Assembly: GCF_964355755.1 (NCBI RefSeq)
Contig: NC_092676.1
Location: 10,150,288-10,214,287 of the forward strand
Source: Antedon mediterranea
Lineage: Eukaryota > Echinodermata > Crinoidea > Comatulida > Antedonidae
Length of the DNA: 64,000 nt
Direction of reading: 5' to 3'
In this document: positions 46,501-59,500 of the stretch, piece after piece
Position numbering within the stretch: position 1 is the stretch's first letter
How the letters are laid out: every line of letters begins with the position of its first letter
Notes under the pieces: generated by a model
What the model was told of the DNA's origin: nothing
Database searches by the model: none
Seen by the model: only the letters and a program-made list of their open reading frames with translations
Program-made: the position numbers and the translations under genes

Positions 46501-47378
46501 CGATATCTACAACTCATCAACTTCCAGAATATGTAATTAAAAAAAAGTTCTCCATGTAGTTTAGAATCTATGACTGTTTAAAAATAGGCATAATTTTGAC
46601 GAATTTTTGAACTTTTTCACCAAATACGCGTGCAAATTATCTAATTCGACGTGCTCGTATGACGTAATTTTAAGTCGAAATTGTTTAAAATTTGGTAACA
46701 TTACTAGAAAAGGCTGAAAAAACATAAATCAAGCGAAAAAAATATGTTTTTAACGCTACGTGTGCACCGCGTGCGTAAAAATGTTCGCGCGCGTGGGAAT
46801 TTTTGACATGCTCAAAATGACATGAAACGCATAGAAAGTTGATTAGAAGTTTATATTTCGCACGTTAAAATTTTAAACGCGCGTGCGCGCGTAACTTTTT
46901 GTGAAACATGCTATTTTTAATCCATAGAAAGTTTGCGCTTGATATGACTTAAATTTTCACAAAGTTTCAAAACAAAATTATGTTTGGTTTTTAGTCTATG
47001 ATCAATCATTGAAATTCATAAAATCGCACGTAAGTCACGTTGCGCAACTCTGACGTCATTCAAAAATAGGAGGTGCACAAGTTCACGTAAATGTCGATAT
47101 GTTGACAAAGTTACGATATGTTCTGTCTACACGTTTTAGAGAAACGCGACGCACAAAAATGACAGAAAGAAAGAAGTATAATACAGAAAAAAAATTTGAT
47201 GAAACAGGACGATTACAAGGAGTTATCCGCTACTAAGCGGATAACTAATTATTCTTTTGAAATGATAACAATTATTATTTCTTTTACCTTGGCAGACACA
47301 AGTGGCAGTAGTGAACAATACACTGGCACCTCATACAAGAGCAGACCAAGTGCGAGCAGCAGTTGGAATGATCTCTGA
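40579..47378 (+). CDS. Unidentified protein, four 3'-terminal exons
   Basis: Exons are 40579-40695, 41642-41809, 42159-42293 and 47296-47378 (stop TGA 47376-47378). Acceptors are CTTTGTAG, TTTTTTTAG, ATTTTCAG and CCTTGGCAG; donors are TCAG|GTAATC, ACAG|GTGAAA and GAAG|GTTTGT. All internal junctions are phase 1 and the frame is open throughout, which strongly supports a real gene. The visible 167 residues are hydrophilic and Ser/Thr/Tyr-rich (FAYTGPSSKKYDEE, NTPVFGFNQAHQMKKS, TATTGFYSRYSSYKGG, SASSSWNDL at the C-terminus), with no membrane segment or catalytic motif. The protein looks disordered, perhaps cytoskeletal, but I do not recognise the family. The first exon seen starts with the last two bases of a codon, so further exons lie upstream. 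The last intron is 5 kb and filled with repeats. Confidence 0.7.
42587..44142 (+). mobile_element. Rolling-circle-like repeat, unit 1 (most diverged, own 3' hairpin)
   Basis: It starts ACTAGATTTGAACTCGTCAC with the hairpin ACTCGTCA-CTT-TGACGAGT (42598-42616). It ends with hairpin GGTTATCC ... GGATAACC at about 44113-44136, followed by AATT. The body aligns in order with units 2 and 3 but is more diverged. There is no open frame above background. The 5' stem-loop, the 3' stem-loop and the absence of a target duplication suggest a non-autonomous Helitron/Helentron-type element; this is inference. Confidence 0.55.
44164..45680 (+). mobile_element. Rolling-circle-like repeat, unit 2 (lacks 3' hairpin)
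   Basis: It starts ACTAGACATGAAACTCGTCA, carries the same 5' hairpin followed by GTTATCCGCTCG, and runs 1517 bp. It ends GACAGAAGGAAAGAAGT and passes straight into the start of unit 3 with no 3' hairpin. It is close to identical to unit 3, with small indels. Confidence 0.6.
45681..47248 (+). mobile_element. Rolling-circle-like repeat, unit 3 (terminal hairpin, CTAA end)
   Basis: The beginning is the same as unit 2. After GACAGAAAGAAAGAAGT it continues for about 75 bp and ends in hairpin GTTATCCGCT-ACTA-AGCGGATAAC (47222-47245), then CTAA at 47245-47248 followed by T. A hairpin just before CTRR, inserted before T, is the classical Helitron 3' end. The same GTTATCCGCT occurs near the 5' end. 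The end lies only 47 bp before the last exon of the host gene. Confidence 0.6.
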
Positions 47379-49545
47379 TATTTTTGTAAATAGTAGAGTA
47401 GGTTAAAAGAAAACTGGAAAGCAAGCAAAGATTTCATAGGGCTTGTATTTGAAAATCTATAAGAACAAATTTCTTTTTTGTAGTTTCAGCTTAATTGTTA
47501 CTACATGTAAACCGGTAGGTAGCATTGGTTATGAACATAATTTGTTATTTGGAGGTGTGACTGTCAAATGTTCACACTGCTTTTATGATCCAACCGAAGC
47601 TGATCATTAGCGACCTTCAGAACAATACAGTTTGACAAGACGATTTATAAATATTTATTATATGTTGATAAATAATGTTTCATCTGGACCCAAGGAGGTC
47701 AACTTGAGGCTGTTTTTGCGTTGCAGCTAACAATTGCTCTAAAAACGATTTTAAAAACATTTTATTTTGTGGTTTTTTAAAAGAATGGCTTTAAAGCTGT
47801 ATTCTCCTGCTCAATAGAAAAATGCTCATATTAATAGCATTTTGTTTATATTTCATTTTTCCCCCAAAACTTGTATTTTATTTATTATAGAAAATGGGAC
47901 CATACAAAGTCTTTGAGATGGTTTTAGAAACCTGAATTGATTATGGTCTCGATAGTCAAAACCATTATTGAAAATGGAGCAATTTTTAAATGAAATTTAA
48001 GTTTTGTCTCAATTTTCACTTCAACCTAACAAACTGTTTATGGGTTATTAGAATGCCAAAGAAATTGGTTTTATTAAAAAAAAACCATATTTTTAAAATG
48101 TTGAATGTTCTTTATTGAAATATGTGGAACGCTACGAGAATAAAGAACAAAATCAATATAATAATTAAAATGTACAAAATAAGTGAACAATATCATGAGC
48201 TGTGGTAAAATAAACTGCCTAAAAATGGTGAAATTATTTGGATAATTCACATTTTACATGTTAGATGTGATTTAAAAATATATGTATGTTCTGTTGTCTG
48301 CATTCCTGTGTGTATTTTTCTGTATCACATGTACTTCCTCCCCACATCTCCACTTGCATTGACACATGCATTTCCACATCCTATGTGCATTCTCATGTCC
48401 CATACCTTGTGCATACCCACATCCCAATTGTGATACCATCGACATTCCAAAGTCCCATTCTTATTTACCCTAAGCAGTACAGACAACTATAGTTAAAATT
48501 GTTCTCATTTTTTTGTATACACTATTAGAATTAATACCACCGTATACATTTATGTTATATAAATTTTACCTAAATAATAGTTTTATAATGTCTTTTCTGC
48601 CACTACCTGGATTAAATAGCCCAAAGGCTGATATTTATTTATATATTTATTCAATTCTTTGCAGAATTATAACTTATTTATATTTCTATCTTTCGTCCAC
48701 TAAACTTAGTATTATATTATTTATACTGTGAAATGATAACATGACAAAAATAAGTGATCGTGAAAATAAAGATTCCTCTGTACAACTATTACAGTTCAAA
48801 GATGCTATCAATTGGACTTGACTATACCATGAAAGCCTCATTGGTCTGTGGCATATCAAGCAGAAAGGTTTGAGTCTATTTTCACGCTTGCTGATTTTCT
48901 AATGTTTATCATTACAAAACTATTCCGTCTATATTTATGTCCATCTTTGTGTGGCTAAGTAAAAACAATTATATAGTATTATGTATTATACTGTTTAGTT
49001 TTTTGTTTTATATTTATACTGTAGACAATAATTTGATATTTTTTTAAAGTAGTATAACATTAAGTTATAACAATTAGTTCAGTTACTTAAACTTTTATGT
49101 GTCAACATGTGTGTAGCGTGTCCAATATACTGTATACATTATGCAAATTAGTGCCGCATTATATAAAAATCAACTTTTTTGCCATATGGTGACCGATAAT
49201 ACTAAAGATAACTATTAACAAATGATTTGTTCTTTTAATGATTTAAAGGATAAAAATGTTAAAACAATGAATGTCTTTGAATAGAATATAGAATAGTTTG
49301 ACATTATCCCAGTTATTCTGGGGTGCAATTGTTTCTTGTATTTGACAATGGATTAAGTTGTAAGTCTATCATACAGCAAATAGATGTACGGTCACTCCTG
49401 ATATAAAACTCAATAAAAAAAATGAATTTATTTTATTGTAAACCTGGATTTTTTAATTTTTTTATAATTGAATAACAAAAAAAATGATCACATTAATGAT
49501 CTTTGCCAAATAGCAGGCAAATCAGTGGATTTGTGAGATCATGTC
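47379..49545. other. Probable 3' UTR and intergenic DNA
   Basis: No exon is recognised. AATAAA occurs at about 48138 and 48765 and may end the upstream gene's transcript. Short open frames at 48286-48492 and 48513-48731 are low-complexity and without splice context. Confidence 0.4.
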
Positions 49546-50875
49546 AGTGTTAACTTAGTCTCACTTGTGAGGTGTCAGGATTGTATCAGTGGATTTGTGA
49601 GATCATGTTAGTGTTAACATAGTCTCACTTGTGAGGTGTCAAGATTGTTTGTCAGTGTTAACATAGTCTCACTTGTGAGGTGTTAAAATAGTCTCACTTG
49701 TGAGGTGTCAAGATTGTTTGTCGGTGTTAACATAGTCTCACTTGTGAGGTGTCAAGATTGTTTGTCAGTGTTAACATAGTCTCACTTGTGAGGTGTTAAC
49801 ATAGTCTCACTTGTGAGGTGTCAATATTGTTTGTCAGTGTTAACATAGTCTCACTTGTGAGGTGTCAAGATTGTTTGTCGGTGTTAACATAGTCTCACTT
49901 GTGAGGTGTTAACATAGTCTCACTTGTGAGGTGTCAAGATTGTTTGTCAGTGTTAACATAGTCTCACTTGTGAGGTGTCAAGATTGTTTGTCAGTGTTAA
50001 CATAGTCTCACTTGTGAGGTGTCAAGATTGTTTGTCAGTGTTAACATAGTCTCACTTGTGAGGTGTTAACATAGTCTCACTTGTGAGGTGTCAAGATTGT
50101 TTGTCAGTGTTAACATAGTCTCACTTGTGAGGTGTTAACACAGCCTCACTTGTGAGGTGTCAAGATTGTTTGTCAGTGTTAACATAGTCTCACTTGTGAG
50201 GTGTCAAGATTGTTTGTCAGTGTTAACATAGTCTCACTTGTGAGGTGTTAACATAGTCCACTTGTGAGGTGTCAAGATTGTTTGTCAGTGTTAACATAGT
50301 CTCACTTGTGAGGTGTTAACATAGTCTCACTTGTGAGGTGTCAAGATTGTTTGTCAGTGTTAACATAGTCTCACTTGTGAGGTGTTAACATAGTCTCACT
50401 TGTGAGGTGTCAAGATTGTTTGTCAGTGTTAACATAGTCTCACTTGTGAGGTGTCAAGATTGTTTGTCAGTGTTAACATAGTCTCACTTGTGAGGTGTTA
50501 ACATAGTCTCACTTGTGAGGTGTCAAGATTGTTTGTCAGTGTTAACATAGTCTCACTTGTGAGGTGTAAAGATTGTTTGTCAGTGTTAACATAGTCTCAC
50601 TTGTGAGGTGTCAAGATTGTTTGTCAGTGTTAACATAGTCTCACTTGTGAGGTGTCAAGATTGTTTGTCAGTGTTAACATAGTCTCACTTGTGAGGTGTT
50701 AACATAGTCTCACTTGTGAGGTGTCAAGATTGTTTGTCAGTGTTAACATAGTCTCACTTGTGAGGTGTAAAGATTGTTTGTCAGTGTTAACATAGTCTCA
50801 CTTGTGAGGTGTTAACATAGTCTCACTTGTGAGGTGAATAACATAGTCTCACTTGTGAGGTGTCAAGATTGTTTC
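49546..50875. repeat. Satellite array of mixed 44-bp and 25-bp units
   Basis: Every unit contains GTGTTAACATAGTCTCACTT followed by GTGAG. The long 44-bp unit adds GTGTCAAGATTGTTTGTCA; the short 25-bp unit lacks it. Long and short units alternate irregularly through about 1.33 kb with very few substitutions. Each unit holds the palindromes GTTAAC and CTCAC-TT-GTGAG. A degraded leading part starts near 49523. There is no open frame. Confidence 0.95.
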
Positions 50876-50958
50876 ACTTATATTATATCAGCAAACAAAT
50901 CCAGTTGAAAACATGAAAAGTGTCATTCATAAAGTGGCATTCAATTTTTTTTATTTCT

Positions 50959-51103
50959 AAAGCTCTGTCTACACTATTAATTTTTATGTGACAAACAAAT
51001 GTGATGTGCCCAGATATGGACATGATGATGTCATATCACTACCATATTTGAATTTGGGCATATCACACTTTTTTGTTAAACTAGTTTGATAGTGTAGAAA
51101 CTA
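50959..51103. mobile_element. 145-bp palindromic MITE (AGCTCTGTCTACACTAT ends)
   Basis: AAGCTCTGTCTACACTAT on the left faces ATAGTGTAGAAACT on the right, and the interior is nearly self-complementary (GTGATGTGCCCAGATATGG against CCATATTTGAATTTGGGCAT). The end of the palindrome is slightly eroded, and no target duplication is certain. Confidence 0.6.
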
Positions 51104-51814
51104 TGATTAATGTAAAAATAGTCTTATTACCTTTTGAATCAATACATAACCTTCAGTTATATACATATTTCATAGTTTTTTTTATGTGTGTGCTATTTCC
51201 ATGGCAACATAATTGCATATTTTTTGTTTTCAATAATGATGAAAGGAAATCTAATTTATCGTGGCGTATCAAATCAAAAGGCCACGTATAATGAACTGAA
51301 AATATTGCTTTTAGTTGATGTCTATATCTTGCTAACAAATAAAATAATTTATGGCTAGGTATACACAGCCATTGTGTCACTCAATGTTAAAATTCATTAG
51401 ATTTTACTATACAATCATTAATCATTAAATTCTAGATATAAATTACCTACAACTCTGAACAATATTTATTAAAAATTTCATACGCATGCAAGAGCGAGTA
51501 ACTCTCGCCAATTACAGTATGGATAAACTGTTTAATAATTTATTGTGCTTAAACTAAATCTTTTTTGAGGCTTAAGGTGTGGAGTCATACAACCCTGTCA
51601 CTTGATCAAGCAACATATCATGGCGCTCAGCTGAGGAATAACCTACACAATAATCTGAAAATTCAAATACTCTTAAAATCTTTAAAGACAATGTGTAATT
51701 TAATAACAAAAATGTGTCCTTGTGTCCTTGTGTTGTTGTTGGTCTAATTTACTAACTTTATTTATTTTTTTTAATCTTGATTTTAATTTATATTACAATA
51801 CTTTGTGTTACAAT

Positions 51815-51900
51815 ATTATACTGCATCGTGGAAGAACACCTTTCTGGTGAAGGTTTCTTTCTGTTGCAAAAATAAAGATTTTATCATTATTATTATAACA
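51815..51900 (+). mobile_element. Retroposon 3' tail
   Basis: ATCGTGGAAGAACACCTTTC, then CTGTTGCAAAAATAAAGATT and TTATCATTATTATTATAA form a typical retroposon 3' end: an AATAAA-containing terminus followed by an ATT microsatellite. The 5' extent is not defined. Confidence 0.4.
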
Positions 51901-52539
51901 GCTCCACTACTACTATTATCTGGGCATATTCCAATGATTGTTGAGACAAGTCCAAATGTGACCACTAAAACATTCGCCTCAAAACTGCCTTTTGAATTTT
52001 AAGTTTTTCTTTAAAAACATAGTACAGTATTTTTAATCCACAAAATGACCATATTAATAAATAAAATATTTTTCTTTACACTTTCCGTGACGTTACTGGT
52101 TGTATTTGTGGGGATTTGTGTAAATAGGAAATCAATAACTTTCCTGTACAAAATAGGTAATTCCCCTTTGAGTTTGGTAATAAAAAGATTTAGTACAATT
52201 ATACTTACTACAAAGTAGTAGTTCATACTTTATAAAAGATATGAATCATTATGTAAATTGTATTCTGAAAACCAAACAAAAACTAGACGTACGGTAGGTC
52301 CTATTTGGGCTATACCAGATCAAGGGTGCCCAGAGTTGTACATCACCTTGTATTACAACTATACATTAACTAGTTTTGGGTCACCTTGTTTACGTTATTG
52401 ATATGTGTGTGGTACTGGGTATGTTTAACTAGTGATCCTGCCCTCCTCCGTATAGCTAGTCATAAAGATTCAAAATGGAAACAAGTCTTGTGGCAATCCA
52501 ACAACAAATAAATAAAAGTACAAAACTACACAAAATCTG

Positions 52540-53557
52540 AGTGTTGACTTTAAACATTGCAATCATTTTATTTATTCAAGTTATTCTTTATTGAACAACT
52601 CTCTGTGGAAAGAACTCATTTATCTGTGTACAGAAAATTGTATCTCACAATAATTGGCATGGAAAAATAAATAAATAAAAAGCATGTATAATAATTATTC
52701 AAAGATACACTAATATATTTTTAAGAATAGAATAGTTATTCACTTTGATAAAAACTATACATATTGGTCTGAAAATAAATTAACCAATTGTCTCAAAGAC
52801 AACAGAATTTTGAATAAACTTTAACTATTTATTTTATCTTTTTATTTAAGTGATGACTGTAAAATGACCAATTTAAAGGCTGATTTTGTTAATCTTCATT
52901 TTTCATGTTTAAGTCAATAAGGAAACATGCAGTATACTGTAGTAGAAATTTCTAGCCTTAAAATTGTCAAGGTAATTATTTTGTTTTGTGTGAATAAGGT
53001 ACGTATTTATAAATCTGAGTGGATACAAACATAATAGAAGAGTCAAACTAAGGACACATGTCAAAAAAGAAAAAAGCAGTACAATATTGATGCATCTTTA
53101 CTAGCTGCCCGTTTCAGATTAGGGTACAAACTAGGGCTGTTTGCCATTGAGATTCTAAATGTCGGTGATTCTGCTTACTTTCTAATCTTGTAGATCATCC
53201 AGGGGTGTTGGGCTAAAAATCAGTGGGGTTAGATTCTGAGTGTATGGTACAGCTTACTCACAACAGTCAAATGCACCACTAGTCTGTCCAGTTTCAAGAT
53301 CTGAAATCTGAAAACACTATTAAACTTGACTCCGCCTTGTTACTCATGGAATATTCTAACCATTCACCTCATAAACATTCCTTGTTTGTATACGTATGAT
53401 AATAAGGATGTTTGTGTACTATTGATAAGTAATAAATTAATATTCTTTAAGAGCTGTGCAAAAATTTAATCATGCGAGTTCTAGTAGAAAACCAGTGTTA
53501 AAAATAAGAAATAATACTATTTATATACTATAATTTGTTTAAAAATCTGTTTTAAAA
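52540..53557 (-). other. Probable 3' UTR of PDHA on the minus strand
   Basis: This is non-coding sequence immediately downstream of the PDHA stop codon. TTTATT motifs near 52567 and 52587 would be AATAAA on the minus strand. The UTR length is inferred, not shown. Confidence 0.35.
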
Positions 53558-56500
53558 TTAACGAGATTGATGGAAGGAAAATGCATCACAGCCTCGTACA
53601 GTGCTCGGTGATTTATAGCTAATATCGTGAAACGTCTCGGGTACATCAAGTTCTGGGTCAGTTTTTGCTTTCTTTACGGCATCATCCACTTCACCTCTGA
53701 CCTCCAAATCAATTTTCTGAAATGAAAATAGAATGTATATAAAAACGTTTTATAAATAATTTAATTAATAATACAAATATTTAACTTTAGGTTTTTGAAA
53801 TGAAAAAAAAAAACAAACTATAAAATAGATAAATACAGTAATCCAGATTAATGACAACAAGCATATAAAATAATCTTTAAATCGGTATTCTCTTGCTAGA
53901 AATGGGCCATATAATAAATAATGAAGGTGTGTGGCGCCAAGTGTTAGACGTTGGACTACCGATGGTGAGTTTGAATCCGACACTTATGTTTGCCTCTCTC
54001 CACCCAGGTGTACAAAGGGAAAGGTCAAATAACAACTACGCTGATTAATAGCTGAAATATGGGAATATGTTTCCATGTGCGTTTGATCCAAAAATTACCG
54101 GGGCAATAACACAAAGTACTTTTTGCATTAAGTGCTTAAGAACGACATTGTTGTAGTAAATAAAACATTCCTCACCTTCAGCTCTTCAGCTGTAACAAGG
54201 TCATTCGATGTAATTCGCTCCTTGAAATTTGTAATTGGATCCCTTTGTTGACGAATTTCCTGAATTTCATCCCTAGTACGATAACTTGTTCCCGGGTCAC
54301 TCATACTATGACCATAGTAACGGTACGTTTCAACTTCCATAACTAATGGACCCTGTATTTAAAAATAATTATACAACGGTTTGTATTTGATTCCATAATT
54401 AGTAAGGAAATTATATCACCAAATAACTTGACTAAACAACCACTGAAAAGTATGAACAACTCTCCAATAAGAAAACTTTTATTTGAAGCACTTAAGTTGG
54501 TTGATCTAACAGACCAAAACCTGGCCTAGAAAACTACTAATTCAACTAGAAAGACTATTGGAAACAAAACAGGTCAGATAAAACTATGAAAGATATATTG
54601 TCAAGGTCCCCCTGAATTTCTTTTTTTAATATTCCATTTAATGTCACATAATATTGATTAACTTTTACCAAAAATTATTTACCTGAAAAAAACTGTAATT
54701 TAAAGCAAAAAAAATCATTTTTAATTGATTTTAATTGTTTGTCATGTTTTTCGGGAGAAAATACATTTTAAACAAATACATTCCAATACGTTGACACCAT
54801 TCATTATAAATAAGTAATATTACCTTGCCTGCTCTACAATATTCAGTTGCCCATCTCATTGCTTCCCTGACTGCTAAAACATCCATGCCATCAACCTGCA
54901 ACAGCAAAACCCAGTTTACAGATACAAAATGACCTCTTATGTGCAATTGTCTAGCCCATGTTTTTCATATCTCTACAAAAATGCTTTACTTTTATTCCCT
55001 CAACCCTAGGATGGGATGTTAAGCTGTATAGGTACATTATACAGTAATTAGTAGGAGAATCACTTAAAGTATGCAATAGTAGGTGGGAACATAGCTTGAT
55101 GTACTGTGCAGCTAAACTCACCCAGAGACCAGGAACATAATCGCCTCTAGAATAATAGTCAGTAGAAGCAGAAGCCCTATCCACTGCAGTACCCATACCA
55201 AACTTGTTGTTTTCACAGACAAAGATACATGGCAAGTCCCACAGCTTGGATATATTGTATGCTTCAAAGATCTGGCCTTGATTTGCAGCCCCATCTCCAT
55301 ACAATGCTACACAGACATTTTTTGTGTTGTTGTACTTTTGAGCTAGGGCAACTCCTGCTCCAAGCGGTACCTATAAATGAATGAGTGAAAAACGATTGTA
55401 GGCCTACTCTGTGGCTGAAGTTGGCCTATATTAGGGGGTTGGATTAATATGTTCGTGCATGGGATAACACTTATTATACAGTAACACTCTCAATTTAAAG
55501 CAAAGCTTACATACAGTGCTTTTTAACCACTATTGTATCAAAGTTACTACCATATAATGGTCATCATCTATTTCAACCTTTTGATATACCAATGTCCCAT
55601 TGTATTACCATATATGACATGATATGAGTACACTCCCAGGGGGCCGAGGTTTTAACAGTTGGTTAAAATAAGGGTGTATGATTACATATACAGTTATTCA
55701 GATTATAAATCACAAAATGAAAGGTTTGTATTTCTTCACTATGTTTGTAAATTTGAATAACAAGAATAACAAAAAAAATAAAAAATCTATGCTCTTAATA
55801 ACCGGCATTGTTAGAACTTGCTTTTGTGATTTCATTGTGTAGTCGTATTTTTATGGTTTGACTTTAAAATAACATTACAGCTAGCATGACTCACCTGAGC
55901 TCCGACAATACCATTTCCTCCATAGAAATTTTTTGTGTACATATGCATAGAACCACCTTTCCCCCTTTGAATACCAGTTGATCGACCTACAAAACAAAAA
56001 ATACAAGAAATGTATAATTATATTTTTTCTGATACAGTAAATTACATACTGTATTTATTTGAATAAATGCCCCGCCGCGTTATGAAACAATACAACACAA
56101 TTTATATCAAGAAGTGATAAAATACAGTAAAAATTGTAATTGGCAATAACATTTTGTGTATATATGCGAGGAGGAGGAAATAAACGCAGTGAGGAGTTTA
56201 TTTGATTTAATTTTTATTTAAATATTGTACTGTACCATTGATATTATTTATTATAAATGATATAAACTATAGTTGATTCCTTCCACTCTACGCTTTTTTG
56301 TAATTATATATTTATACTATGGCAAAATAAACCCTGCTAGATGGGGTTTTCCCTTTCCCTTTTGAAAGCAATGCCAAAAAAAGTACACACCTGATGCTCA
56401 AACATCACATTCATTTAGACTAGACAAAAAGTAGTGAGCCCTCTAGCGGTCATTTGTGATTTCTGAGATTCATCGAAGCGCGACAACATCACCTGGAAAT

Positions 56501-59500
56501 GTTGTGAATTTAAAATTTTAATAGGGTTAAACTCTTTTAACCAATTGAAAGCCTTAATTTATAGTTCCTTATGAATAATTCATGAGAATAATTAAAGCAA
56601 GGGTTGAAGAAGCATGTGACTTGGCTTTTGTATTGGATAGCAGTTATGATCGTGTCAGGTAATCATTGAATTTGCTCTTCTTTTTGTTAGATTTTACGGT
56701 TTTTATCAATAATAATATTGTACATTTTTACGAGACCATAAAAAAATTCCTCAATTTTTGAGTAAAGGAGTGACTAAATAAAAAGTTACTATGTAATGTA
56801 AATATTCGTTTGACAAAAAATGGGCATGTTGATATTTTCAGGTATTTTTTAAATGGCGATTGAAATAGGTAAACAAATCACATGTATAACGGTGGTTTGT
56901 GCGAAGCTGGGCCTAGCCTTGATGGTCCAACGCGTACTGCGTGTTAATCAATGCGTATAGATATACACGTAGTCGTTTAGGCCAATTTTTAACATGTTTA
57001 TTTATTAATATTAGGCCCCATTCTCATTTATTTTAATTAATGTACTGAATGTACCACACTTTACAACTCTATATAAATTAGATTTTGTACTTGTATTAAA
57101 TTCAAACGTTTTATGGGATTTAAAACCTTAAGCTAGGCCTATTAGTAGGCCTAGGACCATAGGCTAGGTTTTTCAGCCTAATTTATCATGCAGTATACCT
57201 CTAGCCCATCTTTAAAATACATATTTAAATTAACATACTTTTTATATTTCTATATTTTTTATAGGATCTGACTCCAGAAAACATTTGCATCACTTGAAAG
57301 CGGCTATTTATGGACAGCATGTTGACATTCAAAAAAATTTGACCAGCTCTTATTAATTAAATGTCTTTTAAATTAAAGGTTTTCATTATAAAGAAATGTA
57401 CGGTAAAAGAAATTTAAATGATTCTCATAATTGAGGTTTCTCATAGATTTAATATTGAAGGTAAATAAATAAAGCTGTTTCTTATTCTTGCCTTTAGAAA
57501 TAAACATGTTGTTAGTACTATATTATTATTAGGCCTAGGCCATTATACAAATTAAAACTAAAAAAATACAGTAATCATATTTAAGGCCTACACAGCAGTA
57601 CCTTATTTGATTTGATTTTTTTCAAATATTTAATTTATGAAATAAATGAGTTTGACTTTTCAATTAGTTGCCATTTTATTAGTTTCTGTGTGTTTTTATT
57701 TATATTCTTAAAATAATTGTATACAACAACTTTAAAGTATTGCGAAGAAGTGATCAAATTATAGTCTTTGTATGTTATGGTCGCTTAAAATTATGCAGTT
57801 AAAGTATTTGATTTTAGGGTAACAGAAACGGTTAGGCAAGAAAAGAAATAAATTTGGGAATTTTGTTATGCGGTAAAAACAATTAAACATAATTTACCCC
57901 TAATGCATGTAAATGTAGAAAACATTGCTTATGTTAGCGCGACCGAAACTCGCTACTGGGAATAGAGCCTGCAAAAGCGACGCGTACACACCTACTCGGG
58001 CACCGGCGGAGCGCGATCGATAGTAAATATACCCGACTTCAAATGATCATAAAATTCGTTTAAAAAATATCAACATTTTGATTTTTTGAGGATTAAAAGT
58101 AAAGATATTGAAATTTAACATAATATTTACAAATATGTATTTAAAAATTTGTAAACAATTTTAGCGTGATATTAAAACAAACGTTTTAGAGTTCCACGAT
58201 TTCGCACGCAGGATTTGTTTGTTTTCATTGTTAATGGGCGAATTTTACCTACAGTAAACTAGAATCGTTATAAATCTTTTAAATTTGTATTATAAGTAAT
58301 TTCTTTAGTATTCTTAGTAACATCGAATGTCTCTAATTAACTAGCAGTTATTTATACTAACTATTGTTCAATAATAAGCGTGTATGAAGTGAAAATCTAT
58401 AGTAATAATGTTCTTAGTCAGTTCGTCTTGCTCGCGTGAAGTCTTCGGGTTTCTCAATAAAATTCTCCGGTTAGATAGGCTCGCGCTAACGTTTAAATCA
58501 AAAGCGCTCTCAAAACACTTTTTGTCCAAAATTCGCAATATGACGTGAGTGTGATATCTCACTGTAAAGTGAAATGTCTTAACAAGCGCTTGAAACATAA
58601 AGTTGGAAATACTAAATTACCTGTAAGCTCTGCAAGAATTTGATGAACACTAACGCCCATCAAGTAGGTCCAACCGTGACAACGATATGCTGTAATGATG
58701 TGATCATCATCTGTCATGGATGCTTTCATTCCAACAGCACAAGCCTCCTGTTACAAACAATATATTAACAACATTTTTGAGAGAGAAATCAACACTACGA
58801 ACACTGATTCAATTCAATTCAATTCAAAATTCTTTAATCATCCCACACGGGGCAATTCAAATAAAAAGGTCTGGATTAAAATGATCTTACAAAATATACA
58901 AAAAATCACAATACACAGAACAAAATAGAAAAAAAGTCAAGTCAAGGTTCAAGATGGTATTTTTATTTAATTTTAATGATATTATCATTATGTTTTAAAC
59001 TTATAAAATCGCAGAACAAAATTTTGAAGATGGAAATATCAATGCACACAAGCTGATAATACTGTATGAATGAAACAATGAATGAAACAGGCTTATATCC
59101 CACTCTCCACTATCTATCAAATCCAAAGTTCACTTTACTTACTTTATTTTTTTAAATGTCTCATATCAAACATGAATTTTTTGTTACTGATTGATGGATA
59201 CTAATTGGAGTGACTTTTATTTAGTCACAGTGTTTGAAAAGTTTTAAACTTTACTCAATATTTTTGACTTAAAATACTACTGTACCTGTCCTGAATAAAG
59301 ATGTAAAAATCCACGAATTTCCTTAGACTTGTACAGATTACTTGCGGCCGTTTCCATTCGACGAATAACTTGCATTTTACGATAGATATCTAAAGCATCA
59401 TCTCGGTTCAGGGTGACTTCGGAGGATGGTCCCGACTCAAGTTTATGGAGTTTGCAATCTTGGGTGGTAAATTTGGCTTCTTGAGCGCCATTGGTGTATG

